From Nectonema munidae (lineage: Eukaryota > Nematomorpha > Nectonematoida > Nectonematidae): a DNA stretch of 64,000 nucleotides. The stretch covers positions 124,001 to 188,000 of the forward strand of contig JAUIRK010000967.1 of NCBI GenBank assembly GCA_030549495.1, in the 5' to 3' direction. Positions 24,500 to 35,733 of this stretch are shown here, one piece after another. A program made the position numbers and the translations under genes. The notes under the pieces are model-generated. The model saw only the letters and a program-made list of their open reading frames with translations. It ran no database searches and was not told the DNA's origin. The first letter of the stretch is position 1; each line of letters begins with the position of its first letter.

Positions 24500-26035
24500 G
24501 ATTTGAGCGAGTGTGCATATGTGGGTGAATTGGGTTATATTTTCCGTGTGTTGTTTTTATTTGTTTGGATGCATATGTGTGGTATCAAGTAATAACTACA
24601 AAAGAATGATTTTGTTATTCAAACCCCACATTCATACACTTATGAATCAGTATTAGCACATAAGCGTGTTGCTATCTATGCTGAGCGAAACATCTTATAC
24701 GAATACAAGCAGAACCACACAACAAAAATACAAACGCTATACGCAAATCGATTGCTCTGTGTGTTTTGCTATTGATGAGATGTTTTGATACGAGCATAAC
24801 AAATATGTTTTCCTACGACCTACATCAATAATTTTTTCACTTTCTTAAGAAGTACATGCAATTACTGACTACGTCAACACGAAATTTTATCTAAAAATTG
24901 AAACTTCTGGTTTTTATTTCCCGAATGATAAATTGGATTTTTGAAATTTAATAAAACTATACATTAATTTTTTTTTGTTTCACTTTGTTTTTAAACTCTT
25001 TGGAGGAATTATGTAACCTCAAGTATTGAACAGAAATAAAGTATGTATTTTTATTTTTAACTTTTATAATTTTTTTTTTAATTTACTCACTTATTTTTTG
25101 TAAATTTTATCTTTAGTAAAATATATTCAACAAAATTTTATTATAATTTTTGAATTCTAAAAAAATGTTTTTTATGTTGTAAATTTTTTATTTTTTTTAA
25201 ATTTACTGACATATTTTTAAATAAGTTAGATCTAAAATTTTTAGTAAAATATATTCAATGAAATTATATTATAGTTTGAATTCCATAAAAAAAAGTTTTT
25301 AATCAATTTTTGTATCAAATGTTTGCTTACTAAATAATGTAAAATAAATATATTATTTATTCATTTAAATGTATATTGTAATTTTTATGCTTTATAGCAT
25401 TGCCTATATATTAAAACTACTTAAAAATTATATAGTTTGATTGACATCGCAACAGCCAATAATTTGTTAGAGAAATTTTTTTATTGACGGAATCGTAAAG
25501 TAAAAGATTACCGTGTTACTTACAAAATTTAACAATCGAACATTATAAAAAATATCTCTGCTCAAATAGAGTATGTTTGATTTTAAACTGAATAGCTAGT
25601 CAAAATATTCATTCCCAAATAGCTATTGAAAAAAATTTCTTAACTTGAAAAAATTAAAGTTTTAAAATGTTATAAAATGTAACAAACGTAGTAATAAATT
25701 TAGTCACTACTAGTTAGAAGTAGTTAAATTAAGTCGTTTTTGTTGTAAAATTTTTTTAACGCGAGTCTGACAATATTCCTTGATATAAAATTTTACGATT
25801 GAAAACTATTTTTCTCTCATAACAAACAAATGTTCATTTTTGCAAAATGTTTGGTGTATTGATGGAACTAAATTTTTACCAAAAATCTCTGTGATAAATT
25901 TGAATAGCTGAACTTTGGTATCATCAAAAAAGGTTCTGAAAATATTGAACTTATATTCCGCTAAAAACTAGTTTCTAATCAGATAAAATAGAATTATTTT
26001 TAATTTAACTCTAAATACAAATTAAAGATAAGAGG
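24500..26035. other. AT-rich DNA, no gene seen
   Basis: 24500-24800 is less AT-rich with CATATGTG/GTGTGC words, and may be the upstream part or flank of the Merlin element. 24900-25900 is extremely AT-rich. AAAATATATTCAA...AAATT segments recur at about 25118 and 25245, a weak local duplication. Confidence 0.35.
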
Positions 26036-26039
26036 TCTG

Positions 26040-26150
26040 AATGAGATAGGAGAGCTTAAACAAGAGAAGAGAGCTTGAGTGAAAGAAGAGAGCTTGAACG
26101 AGAGAAGAGAGCTTGAATGAGAGAAGAGAGCTTGAGTTTTAGCAGAGAAA
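26040..26150. repeat. tandem repeat, about 22-base unit, five copies
   Basis: The unit GAGAGAAGAGAGCTTGAA plus a few variable bases repeats about five times with minor changes. It is purine-rich on the plus strand. The minus-strand open frame across it is only a by-product of the repeat. Confidence 0.8.
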
Positions 26151-26305
26151 GCTGAAGAGAAAAACAGAGAAGGAGACAGGAATAGAAATAGAAACACTGT
26201 GACAGAAAAAGATGAGAAAATCTAGTGGATCATCAACATGTGTGCTCAAAAATACTACAAGGAGACACTGTGATAAACATTGCTTGCTTATTGTGTGCAT
26301 ATTGA

Positions 26306-27465
26306 ACCTAGAGATGTATCGGATATCTGCATTCGCATATGCGAATCATTCGCAAAATTTTTTACATCCGCTTAACATCCTCATCCACGAATTTTTTTCA
26401 TGTTAACCTCCGCATCCGCAATTTAAAATCTTTACATTATAGCTACTTTTCTAATTTTTACATTATAACTACTTTTCTCGATCTGAGATTCAAAAGTAAA
26501 TTTTTCACAAATTTTGAAAAACAAATTAAATAAAAACTTTCCTTTTGAATTTATATGATGAGGTTAAGATTGATAATAATAGTAGAAGTAAAAAGCATAG
26601 AAGTAAAAAGCTGCAAAAAAAATGAAGAAAAGTGCTAATAAAGTTTATACCTCTTTTAATGAAGCTATGGACTCTATTCTAAACTCTAGTAGTGAAGAAG
26701 AAAAGGAGAAAGAAAATGAAGATAATGAAGCTTTTAATGAAGAAATAACGAAGTATCAAAAAGAAAAAAGAATTAATTCATATAATTGCTTAGATATACA
26801 TTGCTTAGATTGGTGGGAAACTAATAAAGAAGAATTTCCATTTTTATCAAAAATTGCATTTATTTATTTATTTATAAATGAAAGTTTACGCATGAGAAAA
26901 GTATGACGAAAACAACTGAACCAAATTATCGAAACAGTATGAAAATAATGTAGGTAATTTTGTGAAGATCCAAAAGCCAGGAGGCCGCACTTAGGATTCA
27001 ACACAGACTTTCAAGGATAGGGTAGAAAAATGAAGCATCGAGGACACGAGTTCAAAGCATTGCTCACGGAAACAAAGTGGAATATTGTTGTAGAGTCAAA
27101 TAATAAAATTAGGAAGTAGAGCCGACAGCAGTTTCTGTCACAATAGGTATAATGGCTATAGGAAGAAATGAAAAAATTTTTCCAAATTTTTTTGAAGGCA
27201 TGTCATTCATTACCTAACCTGTCCTTCTAGCACTGTTCAAAGCTAGAAGGATGATTTAGGTTTTTTTCATTGGTGGATTAAAAAACAGTAAAAAATGTAA
27301 AAAAGCGATTAAAATAGCAAGATAAGGTAAAATATAAAACAAATAATTAAAAAAAAATATTTTATATCCGCATAAAAATTTATTTTGGATATCCGCATCC
27401 GCTAGGATGTCAAATCTAATATCCGCATCCGCAGTGTTTGATTCGAAAATCTGCATTCCCTATTT
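26306..27465 (+). mobile_element. decayed hAT element with GGATATCCGCATCC ends
   Basis: The left end GAGATGTATCGGATATCTGC runs into ATTCGCAT/CATCCGCA words, and the right end (27388-27465) has GGATATCCGCATCCGC and ATATCCGCATCCGCAG. The frame at 26622-26906 holds an acidic stretch (SSSEEEKEKENEDNE) and then LDIHCLDWWETNKEEFPFLS, KIAFIYLFI, which match the start of the hAT carboxy-terminal dimerisation domain (D-L-WW--N---FP-L---A--YL). Most of the transposase is missing, so this is a deleted derivative. A related terminus lies at 1242-1310. Confidence 0.6.
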
Positions 27466-27574
27466 TATTCTCTTATCTTACATTTATCATGTATTCGAAT
27501 GATCATTACATCCTATAATGCGATCATCATACATGTTTTATAAACAAGCAGCAACTCTTACTTATAGAAAATTA

Positions 27575-27615
27575 TTAGAGGGGGGTGGGGGAGTCATTTT
27601 CGCCCCCCCCCCCCT
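27575..27615. repeat. G-run facing a C-run
   Basis: GGGGGGTGGGGGAGTC is followed by CGCCCCCCCCCCCCTTG within 40 bases. The two tracts could pair as a hairpin around AGTCATTTTCG. They could be the two ends of a collapsed G-tract repeat. Confidence 0.5.
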
Positions 27616-28069
27616 TGTCCTCGGTTGTGAGCCCCTATTAAACTTTTTTTTATTTCTTCTTCCTGTCTTTATGCAGTTATTGGTGCTACAATTACTTGGC
27701 GACAATAAATTTGATAACTTGTTTTAATCAAACTTTTAATTCCCATTTTCAACTCATAAAATTCAATTTTGCTTTAATATGTTTAAAATACAAAGCTTTA
27801 CTAAACACCATCTTAAACACATTATTTGTTCCCACTTTGAATACGTGTTTAAACCTAAACATATTTTTTTCATTTTTCAATTAAATTGGTAAACTTTATG
27901 AGTTTATTTTTTCAGTGATTGTTGAATCAACACTTGAATAGAGGTATCAACTTCACTAATCTTGATGCGAGAAACTTTGTAGTTTCATTTTGATCAAAAT
28001 AAAGAAATATTTACAAATAAAATCTTTGACAGATATACCTATTGAGGTGAAATAATTATAAAAAATATA

Positions 28070-28262
28070 AAAAATTGGACACTTTAATGTTGATTTTTGC
28101 TAACTAGTTTCGGAGTATAAACTTCTTTTTCAAAGCAAATATATAGATAATAAAATAATGAATGTTCTCTGATTATTTTATTATTTATATATTTGCTTTG
28201 AAAAAGGAGTTTATAATCCGAAACTAGTTAGCAAAAATCAACAATAAAGTGTTCAATTTTTA
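28070..28262. repeat. near-perfect palindrome, 90-base arms
   Basis: The left arm (28070-28159) and right arm (28172-28262) are almost exact inverse complements around a 12-base loop GAATGTTCTCTG. Landmarks are TTTTTGCTAACTAGTTTCGG on the left and CCGAAACTAGTTAGCAAAAA on the right. High arm identity suggests a recent foldback element or inverted duplication. A transcript would fold into one long hairpin, but there is no sign that it is a microRNA gene. Confidence 0.9.
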
Positions 28263-29570
28263 CAATTATTTATATTTGTTATAAAATAAAGAAAGTTTGA
28301 AAATCATCGATAACAACTTTACTCATACTGATAAGCTTTTGTTTTTGTGTGACCAAATCTTGCTTGTTTTCAAACCTTCAAGTATGTTTGCTTTCAAATC
28401 TGATAATTTTACAATTTATCAAAGGCTGGAAAATTGCCATGGGTATGAAGTAAGAAGTTATTGTGGAATCATTGGCCATTGGATTAATGATGACTGGAGT
28501 TTAAAAAGTGTTGTTCTAAGATGCGTTAATGTAGTTGAACGTCACTATTCTGCCAATGTTGCTGAGTTATATAAACACTTTGCAAAAGACTGGAATATAA
28601 CAGAAAAGATCCAGGTTATAGTAACGGGCAAAGCAAATATGACTTTCGCTGTTATTCAAGCAGGTTTTTCACATATTCCTGGTTTAGCTCATATAGCATA
28701 CAGTTAAGCATATTGAATGGATTTAAAGCTGCAGATACCGAAGTGTTGTTTGCAAAGTCTCAAAAAATTATGGGACATTTTAAGCATAGCCCGTTCAATA
28801 CGACTGAATTGCAAAATTGTTTTGACTCACCATTGCGTAAGCTACAGCAAGATGTTCCAACAAGATGGAACAGCGTTCTTTATATGCTGTAAAGTTTGCT
28901 ACAGGCTAAAGAGGCATTATGGGTCATACATATATGACGTCCCAAAAGAGGGGGGAGGGGAGTCACACAAATTTTAGATTCTTCGTGATTGGGGGGGGGG
29001 GGGGTAGTTATTATTCCAACTTTTTTTTTGTAAGTTTATTTTATTTTTAACTGTACAATATTTTAACTTTTTTTTTTAACTTTTAATGAAAATTTGAAGT
29101 TTTTTTTCTTATAAGTACTATTTTATAGATAAAAATTTTACTTTGATTTATATAATTTATTAAGTTAAATAATATTTCAAATCATACATTAAGAATGCGT
29201 GTTTTTAATTTCTAATTTGGCTCTATTTCAGATTAATTAAAAAAATATTTTCAAATATACTTCAAATGCTTCTAAATTGAGAAAATTCATGCATACCTTA
29301 CCTGGCCGATCTGCATTAGAAGATACTTATCCTCAACTTTATAAAACGATTGTTGACTTCGCAACAGCAGGCGTAAGTGCAGATGCCCGCGGAAGAACTG
29401 AGGTTTTGAATGCTTGCCACACCTTGGATGACTTGCATGCATCTCTATTAAAGGAGGGCTACGTCATAACTCGTCAAGCATTATATCTTCGTCTTATTCC
29501 AAGAAGACTAAACACAATTGAAGGAAAACTTCATGTACATACTGTGCAGGTTAAAATTCGAAAAGCCAAG

Positions 29571-29596
29571 AATAATCTTAGGAGTAATCTTAGGAG
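29571..29596. repeat. 12-base tandem duplication inside the nested element
   Basis: AATCTTAGGAGT occurs twice in a row at the point where the reading frame of the nested element's protein changes. Replication slippage explains it. Confidence 0.6.
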
Positions 29597-31009
29597 TTGC
29601 TGATTTTACTTTTGCGACAAAACAGTATATGGAAAACATAGTTTCACTTTTTGGTTCGGTAAATGTCTTTGTTCTATCCGTTGATGATAAAGCTAAAGTA
29701 CCAATAGCTGTTACAGCAGCTACAAAACAGCCTCCTCTTGTAATGGATGTAGATTATGAAATTCGCCTATCTGACCATGATTTTGTTAAGGCTACAAGGC
29801 ATAAATTAACACCATCAGTTTATGCCCCATGTGAAATTCGTTCAACATCTTTTAAGAATGTTCCAGAAATCTCCTATTCAGGTCCAACCTACATAGCTAT
29901 TCGCAGTGGAAAACATGACCGAAGCACTGCATATTCACATGCATGAGATTTTGACCATCTAATGTTATTGGACCAATTTCAAGATGTTGTTAAACGTAAT
30001 GGCAAAATCAAGCCTGTTGCGATGATTTTTTCTGATGGTGGACCTGCTGATAATCCTCGATTTCCCAAAACACTTGATGCTGCAATACAACATTTTAAGT
30101 TATAGCTTTGATGCATTTTTAGTATCAACTTATGCTGCGGGGATGTCTGCCTCTAATCATGTAGAACGACGAATGGCTCCTTTGAGCAAATCACTCGCTG
30201 CCTTCATCCTTCCGTATGACACTTTTGGCAATCATCTAGACTAGACAGTCAAAGAAGAACAGTAGATATAGAATTAGAAAAGCGTAATTTTAAAAAAGCT
30301 GGTGAACTTTTGGCTGAAGTTTGGAATGAGCTGATGATCGACGGCTATCATTGCAAATTGCAAATTGTAGAAAAGAAATGGGTTTCATTTTCACTGCAGT
30401 ATATCTCGCTACTTTTTACAGATTGTTAAATGTAGTGATGAAAAATGTTGTACATCTCTCCAGACAAACTGGTTTAAGATATTCCCCGATCGTTTTCTGC
30501 CTGCGCCAGTTCAAGTTCGTCAAAATCCTGGTGGTCCAACAGTTCCTCTGACAAGTGACACAAAGTCAACTTACCGTTTTCCAGATTTATTTAGACGTCT
30601 TGCGATCAATGAACTGGTTCCTAAAAAAGATTATAAAATTCTACCATATGACATGTATTGTCCAAGTGTTAAATCCACAATTAATAAAAAAGTTTGCAAA
30701 ATCTGTGGAATTTATAATCCCAGCGTTGCAACTGTGAAGCGGCATAAGTTGGGGGCTGTGAAGATGAGTTAGACGAAAACACAAGTATAAATGAAGATGA
30801 AGAAATTCCCGGTAGTGTAGGCAATAAAGAAGATGATTGCCCAATCTTTAGTATTTTTGATTTGCTTATGAACAGTTCTTTTATAGAAGCTAAAGATGAT
30901 GAATTTTATATAAAAAAAAAATAAAAACATCAAGTCTCCTTTTTTTCATACATAAATATAGGAAAAAAGAGATTATCATTAATACGAAGGGTCAGATGGG
31001 GGGGGGGGG

Positions 31010-31075
31010 TAAAGCTAAAAAGGACGTCCCACTGAGGGGGTAAAGCTAAAAAGGACGTCCGACTGAGGGGGGGGG
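31010..31075. repeat. subterminal tandem repeat of the nested element
   Basis: TAAAGCTAAAAAGGACGTCC plus CACTGAGGGGG or GACTGAGGGGG occurs twice in tandem just inside the right end. Each unit carries the GGACGTC core that is also in the terminal repeats, so these may be extra transposase-binding sites. Confidence 0.7.
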
Positions 31076-32294
31076 GTATTGATTTTTAGATGTACTCAGA
31101 CAAGGGGGAAGTGGGGGAGGCAAATTTCAATTTTTTATGAGGACGTCATATGTGTATGACACCTTAAATCTTTACATGTCAACCAATGAAAAGTACAATG
31201 TCGGTTTGAAACTGTTCGATTCTGATTGGGAAAAAATATACGTCAAAGTTTTAGATATATTTCGCCAGGCTACAGTTCTGCTATGCGGTGAAAAATATGT
31301 GATATGTAGCTGTGTATTGCTATTGTTATCTTTTAACAAAACATATGAGTGTGAATGATGATGATTCATGTTATATAGCTAGAAACGTGTACCTGATATG
31401 AAAAACATTGCTGTTTTAAAGATTGCGACAGCACTTGATCCACGATATAAAAGCTTGAAGTGCTTATCAGATGATGCAAAAGAACAAACTTAGTCTCTTA
31501 TAAAACAACAATTAGCAAATAAAGATTGGCTGAAGACAAACACACAAGATAATTCTAATAGTGTCAATGACACTACATGCGAAACAAGTGAAAAGCATAC
31601 ACGAAGATGCCGAAAATGTTTTTGATGAAGTGCAACTATATAAAATGGAGAAAAAAGCTGCGCAATCAGCTGATCCAGTACAATGATGGAAACTTAATGA
31701 ATATCGATATCCAAAATTGGCGTTATTTGCTAAAACTGTACTTTGCATACCTGCTACTTCAGTTCCGTGTGAACGATTATTTAGCTCTGCTGGTTACATT
31801 GTTAACAAAACGCGTTCATCACTTCAACCAAATACTGTTAATATGCTTGTGTGTCTACGTAGCCGGTTATAGGACGATATTTGAAAGAGAAAATGCTTAT
31901 TACACTTCCTAAATTTAAATTCAAATGAAAAATATGTTAAATAAAGTTGTTAGCAAATGTTATAAACTGATGTTTTGAACCGAAATTTTTGGAACCCCTT
32001 TATATCAAAAAAAGTATATAAAAGTCCTTTCGAAATAACCATGTATTTTTTAAATATTTTGACCAGTTTATTATATTATAAAAAAAATTGCGAAAAATGA
32101 TCTTTTCCAAAAAAAACACATTTTAAAAATTAACACCATGATAAAAATTTAAATCTCAAAAATAAGATTTATTTATATCAAGAAAATGATAAAAAATATT
32201 TAAACATTAAACAAAAGAAAGGAAATATTACACAAAATAAAGGATGAAAGAAAAGTTAGAATAAGGAATAATCAATGAGTAACGATCAGAGAAT

Positions 32295-33968
32295 TTAGGC
32301 ATTCTTACATTCAGGACAAATGAGTATAGTGTGATTTTTACAGATAGATTTCAGACATTTTTGACTGTGTTCCCCTTTTTCTAGGATGACAACTAGAAAC
32401 AAAACAGTATCTTCGATGGATTGTTGTTGAAGCAGTTTCAATTGTTCTTTTAGTAAACCCATAAAAAGAAAGGAGATTTTTGGTAACCAAACGAATATTC
32501 TATTTCTAATAAAATACTTCCTACCACCTCTGGATGTGCTTGGGTACAAATTCGGCATATTGGTTTTGACTATGAACCAACAATTACTAGCTACAATATC
32601 GAAGAAAATTGTAAAAATAACCATAGGCCATCTTCTCGATGCTCTGTAGCAGGTAAAACTACGAGCCATTCTATTAAAAGTATCAACGTCACCTTTATAA
32701 GTATTGTAGTCTATAACTGTTTGAGGCTTTTTTTATTGCCAAGCGTATCTATTTTTGAAATATGCTGACTAGACATTATATAAACACTTTGAAGTTTTTT
32801 TTGCATGTTTTATTTGAATGTATATAGTCAGTGAAGCATATTCAGCATATAAAAATTTGCTCTCCATTTCTACAAGGTTTAGACATTTCAAGTGCTCAGG
32901 ACGTAATAAATACGGAACAAAGCTTCTACCACTTCTGGTCGTTCCACAAATTGTCAAATTTTGAGTGGCCCATATACAAAGCTCATGCGTCATAAAAAAT
33001 CGATCTACATAAATTCCACAGCCAATAGGTACTTTTGATTTTTAGACTAACATTTTGACAATGTTAGCTGGTTTGAAATAGTCCTTATCAGGTAACCCGG
33101 TTACGTATACTTCACTCGCTAATACATAAAAACTTCTTGAATCATTACAATGATACATCTTCATTCCGTATCTTCCCGGTTTTGAAGGATCACACACTTT
33201 CATGGGAGATCTACGCCGATACTTCACCAACTGCTCGTCTATTGTTAGGTAGTCTATTGGGCACCAATACTTGGAACAATTACTAACTATCTCATCATGT
33301 AAGTATCTGATTGGACTCAATTTGCCTATGGATTTCTATCTTTTTTTACATCAAAGCGTATGAAACAATTTATAAGTACACACATATCCCTGCTCATGGC
33401 AGCTTTCAAAAAAGGCTCTCCATTTTTTTCTGAGAACAAATATTTTATATGGATTTGTTGATTTTTGGACTGGCCAATGTGAAAAATACATTCAAAATAG
33501 GCGAGCATATCTTCTATTGAGAATTTGAGAGCACAATGACGCAAATTTTCAAAAATAGGTTCTCTCAAACTATAAAAATAATCATTAGAAAAAGTCGGGT
33601 AAATAAAATGCAGTTACCTGTAATTTTCATCAAGTTTAGCTTTAGTACACTCATATATGTGGTGTATCAGACTATGAGTAAAAAAAAGAGAGAATACATC
33701 CAATGAATTTGTCAATTTCTTGCCTCTCCTTTAGGACCAGGTCGAAATGAAGCAACATTACGCGTATTGACACCCACACTCCTTCCACGAGCATCTCTAT
33801 AAGGTTTCCACGAGTCTTTGTTTCATCAGGTGCTATAAGAACGTCTTCTTCTTCATTTTCACTTTCAGTACTGCTTGTGCAAATTGTTTCATATTCACTC
33901 AAAGAGTATACATCGGATGCAACGTTTTCACCAACAAAACTTTCAGAATCACTACTTGTAGAACTCAT
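32295..33968 (-). mobile_element. piggyBac transposase relic
   Basis: Five minus-strand frames give the family in order. They are an acidic serine-rich start (MSSTSSDSESFVGENVAS), then CALKFSIEDMLAYFECIF, then SPIRYLHDEIVSNCSKYW. Next come YLTIDEQLVKYRRRSPMKV with the first Asp, DPSKPGRYGMKMYHCNDS, CGIYVDRFFMTHELCIW with the second Asp, and YKGDVDTFNRMARSFTCY with the third. YRASRRWPMVIFTIFFDIV follows. The tail retains the cysteine-rich ring-like finger (CLKSICKNH, LICPECKNA). At least four frame breaks or stops separate the pieces, yet all three catalytic Asp positions are readable. TTAA-bounded inverted repeats were not found with confidence. Confidence 0.85.
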
Positions 33969-33999
33969 ATCACTCAGTAAGAAATTGTAGAAACAAAAT

Positions 34000-35731
34000 A
34001 AACAGGATTGAAAAGTGACAACAGTAAAGTGGGAAAAGAAGAATCAAGGGGAAAGATAAAAAAGTCGAAAAAAAAGAATGGAGTTTAGATGATATCAGAT
34101 GAAAAATCAACTCGAGAAATGTGCAAAAATAGTTGAATAAGAGATGAATAGAGAATGAAGCTCAAATGCGAAGACGAGGGATATACAAAGATCGATAAAC
34201 AATGAACGCGAGAAATGTGTAAAAATAGATGACGAGTTGAACGATATTGATATAAGATCTCACATAGAAAAAGCGCGGAATGCTCCATGTCTCATCAAGG
34301 ATATTGATTACGTGAGTTCAGTATGAACCTCAATCGTATGGAATTACAAAAAGAAATATTCATCATACACATAACCCATAGAATATGTGGATATGCACGA
34401 ATTGCAGGCTATTATGTGGGAGTGTGTGAAAGAGTCATGCATGATTATCGGTGCGTATGGATTTACGAATAAAGCGCGATGTTATCGGTCGATCAAGCAA
34501 TTCGATTTTACCTGAATATTTTGGAAGTCTGTCGTATGGAAAACAAGAATTTTTCATCGTACATAAAAATAGGGTATTGGCATAATATAGTATGGTTTTA
34601 TTCCCGATTTATTCAGATATGGTTGATTATAAATTGTGAATAAAATCATATTGCATTTCAGAATTTTAAGTAATATATTCTCTATAATACAAGGGTTACG
34701 TTTATAAGAAGTGTAAAAATGCAAAGTCATTTGCAAGAGATAAATTCGTCTGACAATTGTAAGTACATTCAAAATTTTTGGTTAGAGCTCAAACTTTTGT
34801 TTTTCTATCCGAAGGAAATACAGTAACACATTTTACGCTTTTGATAAGTACACCATTTTATCAGTTTGAAAAATTGAAACTTAACAAAACAGGTTTTATC
34901 TATACCATGATTCTTGAATATTGAAAAACGTTCTAAGTGTTTGTTGAAAAACTATCTTATCTAAAAAACACATAAATTTAAGTTAAATATATTCTTCTCA
35001 AGAAATTTTCAATGTTGAAAAAACCTTTTGAAATATAATGTGAAAAAATTAACTATAAAAAATGATTTATGCAATGGGAGTAAAAGTCCCACTATCCGTC
35101 CTTGGAGGGGTAATAATATGATCCGTCATGTTAAGGTTAATAATCGTTAATATAAAAAAAGTTAATTATTTAAATAAATTAATCGTTACCAGCCTTAGTA
35201 TAAATATATCATTAATAAAAATTTAATCGTGATATTTTAGGCTTAAAGGTAATGATGGCTTGCTCCGGCAATTATTCAAATTTTCCATAACTATATACCT
35301 GTATTGTCAAGTTTTTGATATTTTGTAGTGATATTTGAAATTTTGAGGGATTGCAAAATTAACATAAAGATAGGTATGTCACTGCATGGACCTACGCTCC
35401 TACCCACTAGAATCGTTTATGTCATCATCTCTTATATTTGTTATATTGTTTCACAAATGATTTGTAATACATTTTTGTAAATATTTAATTATTTTGTAAT
35501 TGTTTTTGGCTTTCAATACCTCACTTACTTCATAATATAAATTCGGTAGGACTTTTTACCCAAATACACTCAAATACAGGCATATATGTTCTATATTTAC
35601 AAATAAGAACTTGAAACTATAAATAATATTAGATAAAGGCTTAAAATAAAAAGATACAGAGATATTTACGATTGAACGAGGGCTCGCAATAGAGTAATGT
35701 TATAATTATTATATTTTAGTTATTATTATAA
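34000..35731. other. no gene seen; short local duplication
   Basis: GCGAGAAATGTGTAAAAATAG (about 34209) and CTCGAGAAATGTGCAAAAAT (about 34112) are a local duplicate pair. The stretch at 34380-34520 is less AT-rich and may be the flank of the piggyBac copy. The rest is AT-rich without exon signals. Confidence 0.35.
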
Positions 35732-35733
35732 TA

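Larger units (their letters stand above)
28921..31163 (+). mobile_element. nested DDE-like DNA transposon of unfamiliar family
   Basis: Ends pair as GGGTCATACATATATGACGT at 28921 and, from the right edge on the other strand, GGTGTCATACACATATGACG. Exactly between the ends the surrounding hAT reading is interrupted. Open frames (29277-30244) carry GRSALEDTYPQLYKTIVDFA, FVLSVDDKAKVPIAVTA, PPLVMDVDYEIRLSDHDFV, VAMIFSDGGPADNPRFPKT and NHVERRMAPLSKSLAAF, ILPYDTFGNHLD. Later frames give IFPDRFLPAPVQV and a terminal VCKICGIYNPSVATVKRHK finger. D-D-E candidates are VDDKA, SDGGPAD and VERRMAPLS. About four frame breaks are visible. Flanking bases TTAT and TTAA could be a decayed TTAA target. I recall the ERRMAPLS word from uncharacterised invertebrate proteins but no superfamily name. 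Confidence 0.7.
28297..31915 (+). mobile_element. hAT transposon, ZBED1/4-like, split by a later insertion
   Basis: The first part (28297-28920) reads FTIYQRLENCHGYEVRSY, HWINDDWSLKSVVLR, HYSANVAELYKHFAKDW, IQVIVTGKANMTFAVIQ and PGLAHIAYS. The catalytic VTDNAANM motif has become VTGKANM, so the second Asp is lost. QQDVPTRWNSVLYML follows in another frame. After the insertion it resumes (31164 on) with YMSTNEKYNVGLKLFDSDW, then KNIAVLKIATALDPRYKSL and the carboxy-terminal dimerisation domain (31684-31870: YPKLALFAKTVLCIPATSV, PCERLFSSAGYIVNKTRSS). Several frame changes show that it is dead. The domain order and length fit a full transposase if the insertion is set aside. Confidence 0.85.

Noticed and set aside
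26000-26197. Serine/phenylalanine-rich minus frame
   Set aside because: Produced entirely by the 22-base tandem repeat.
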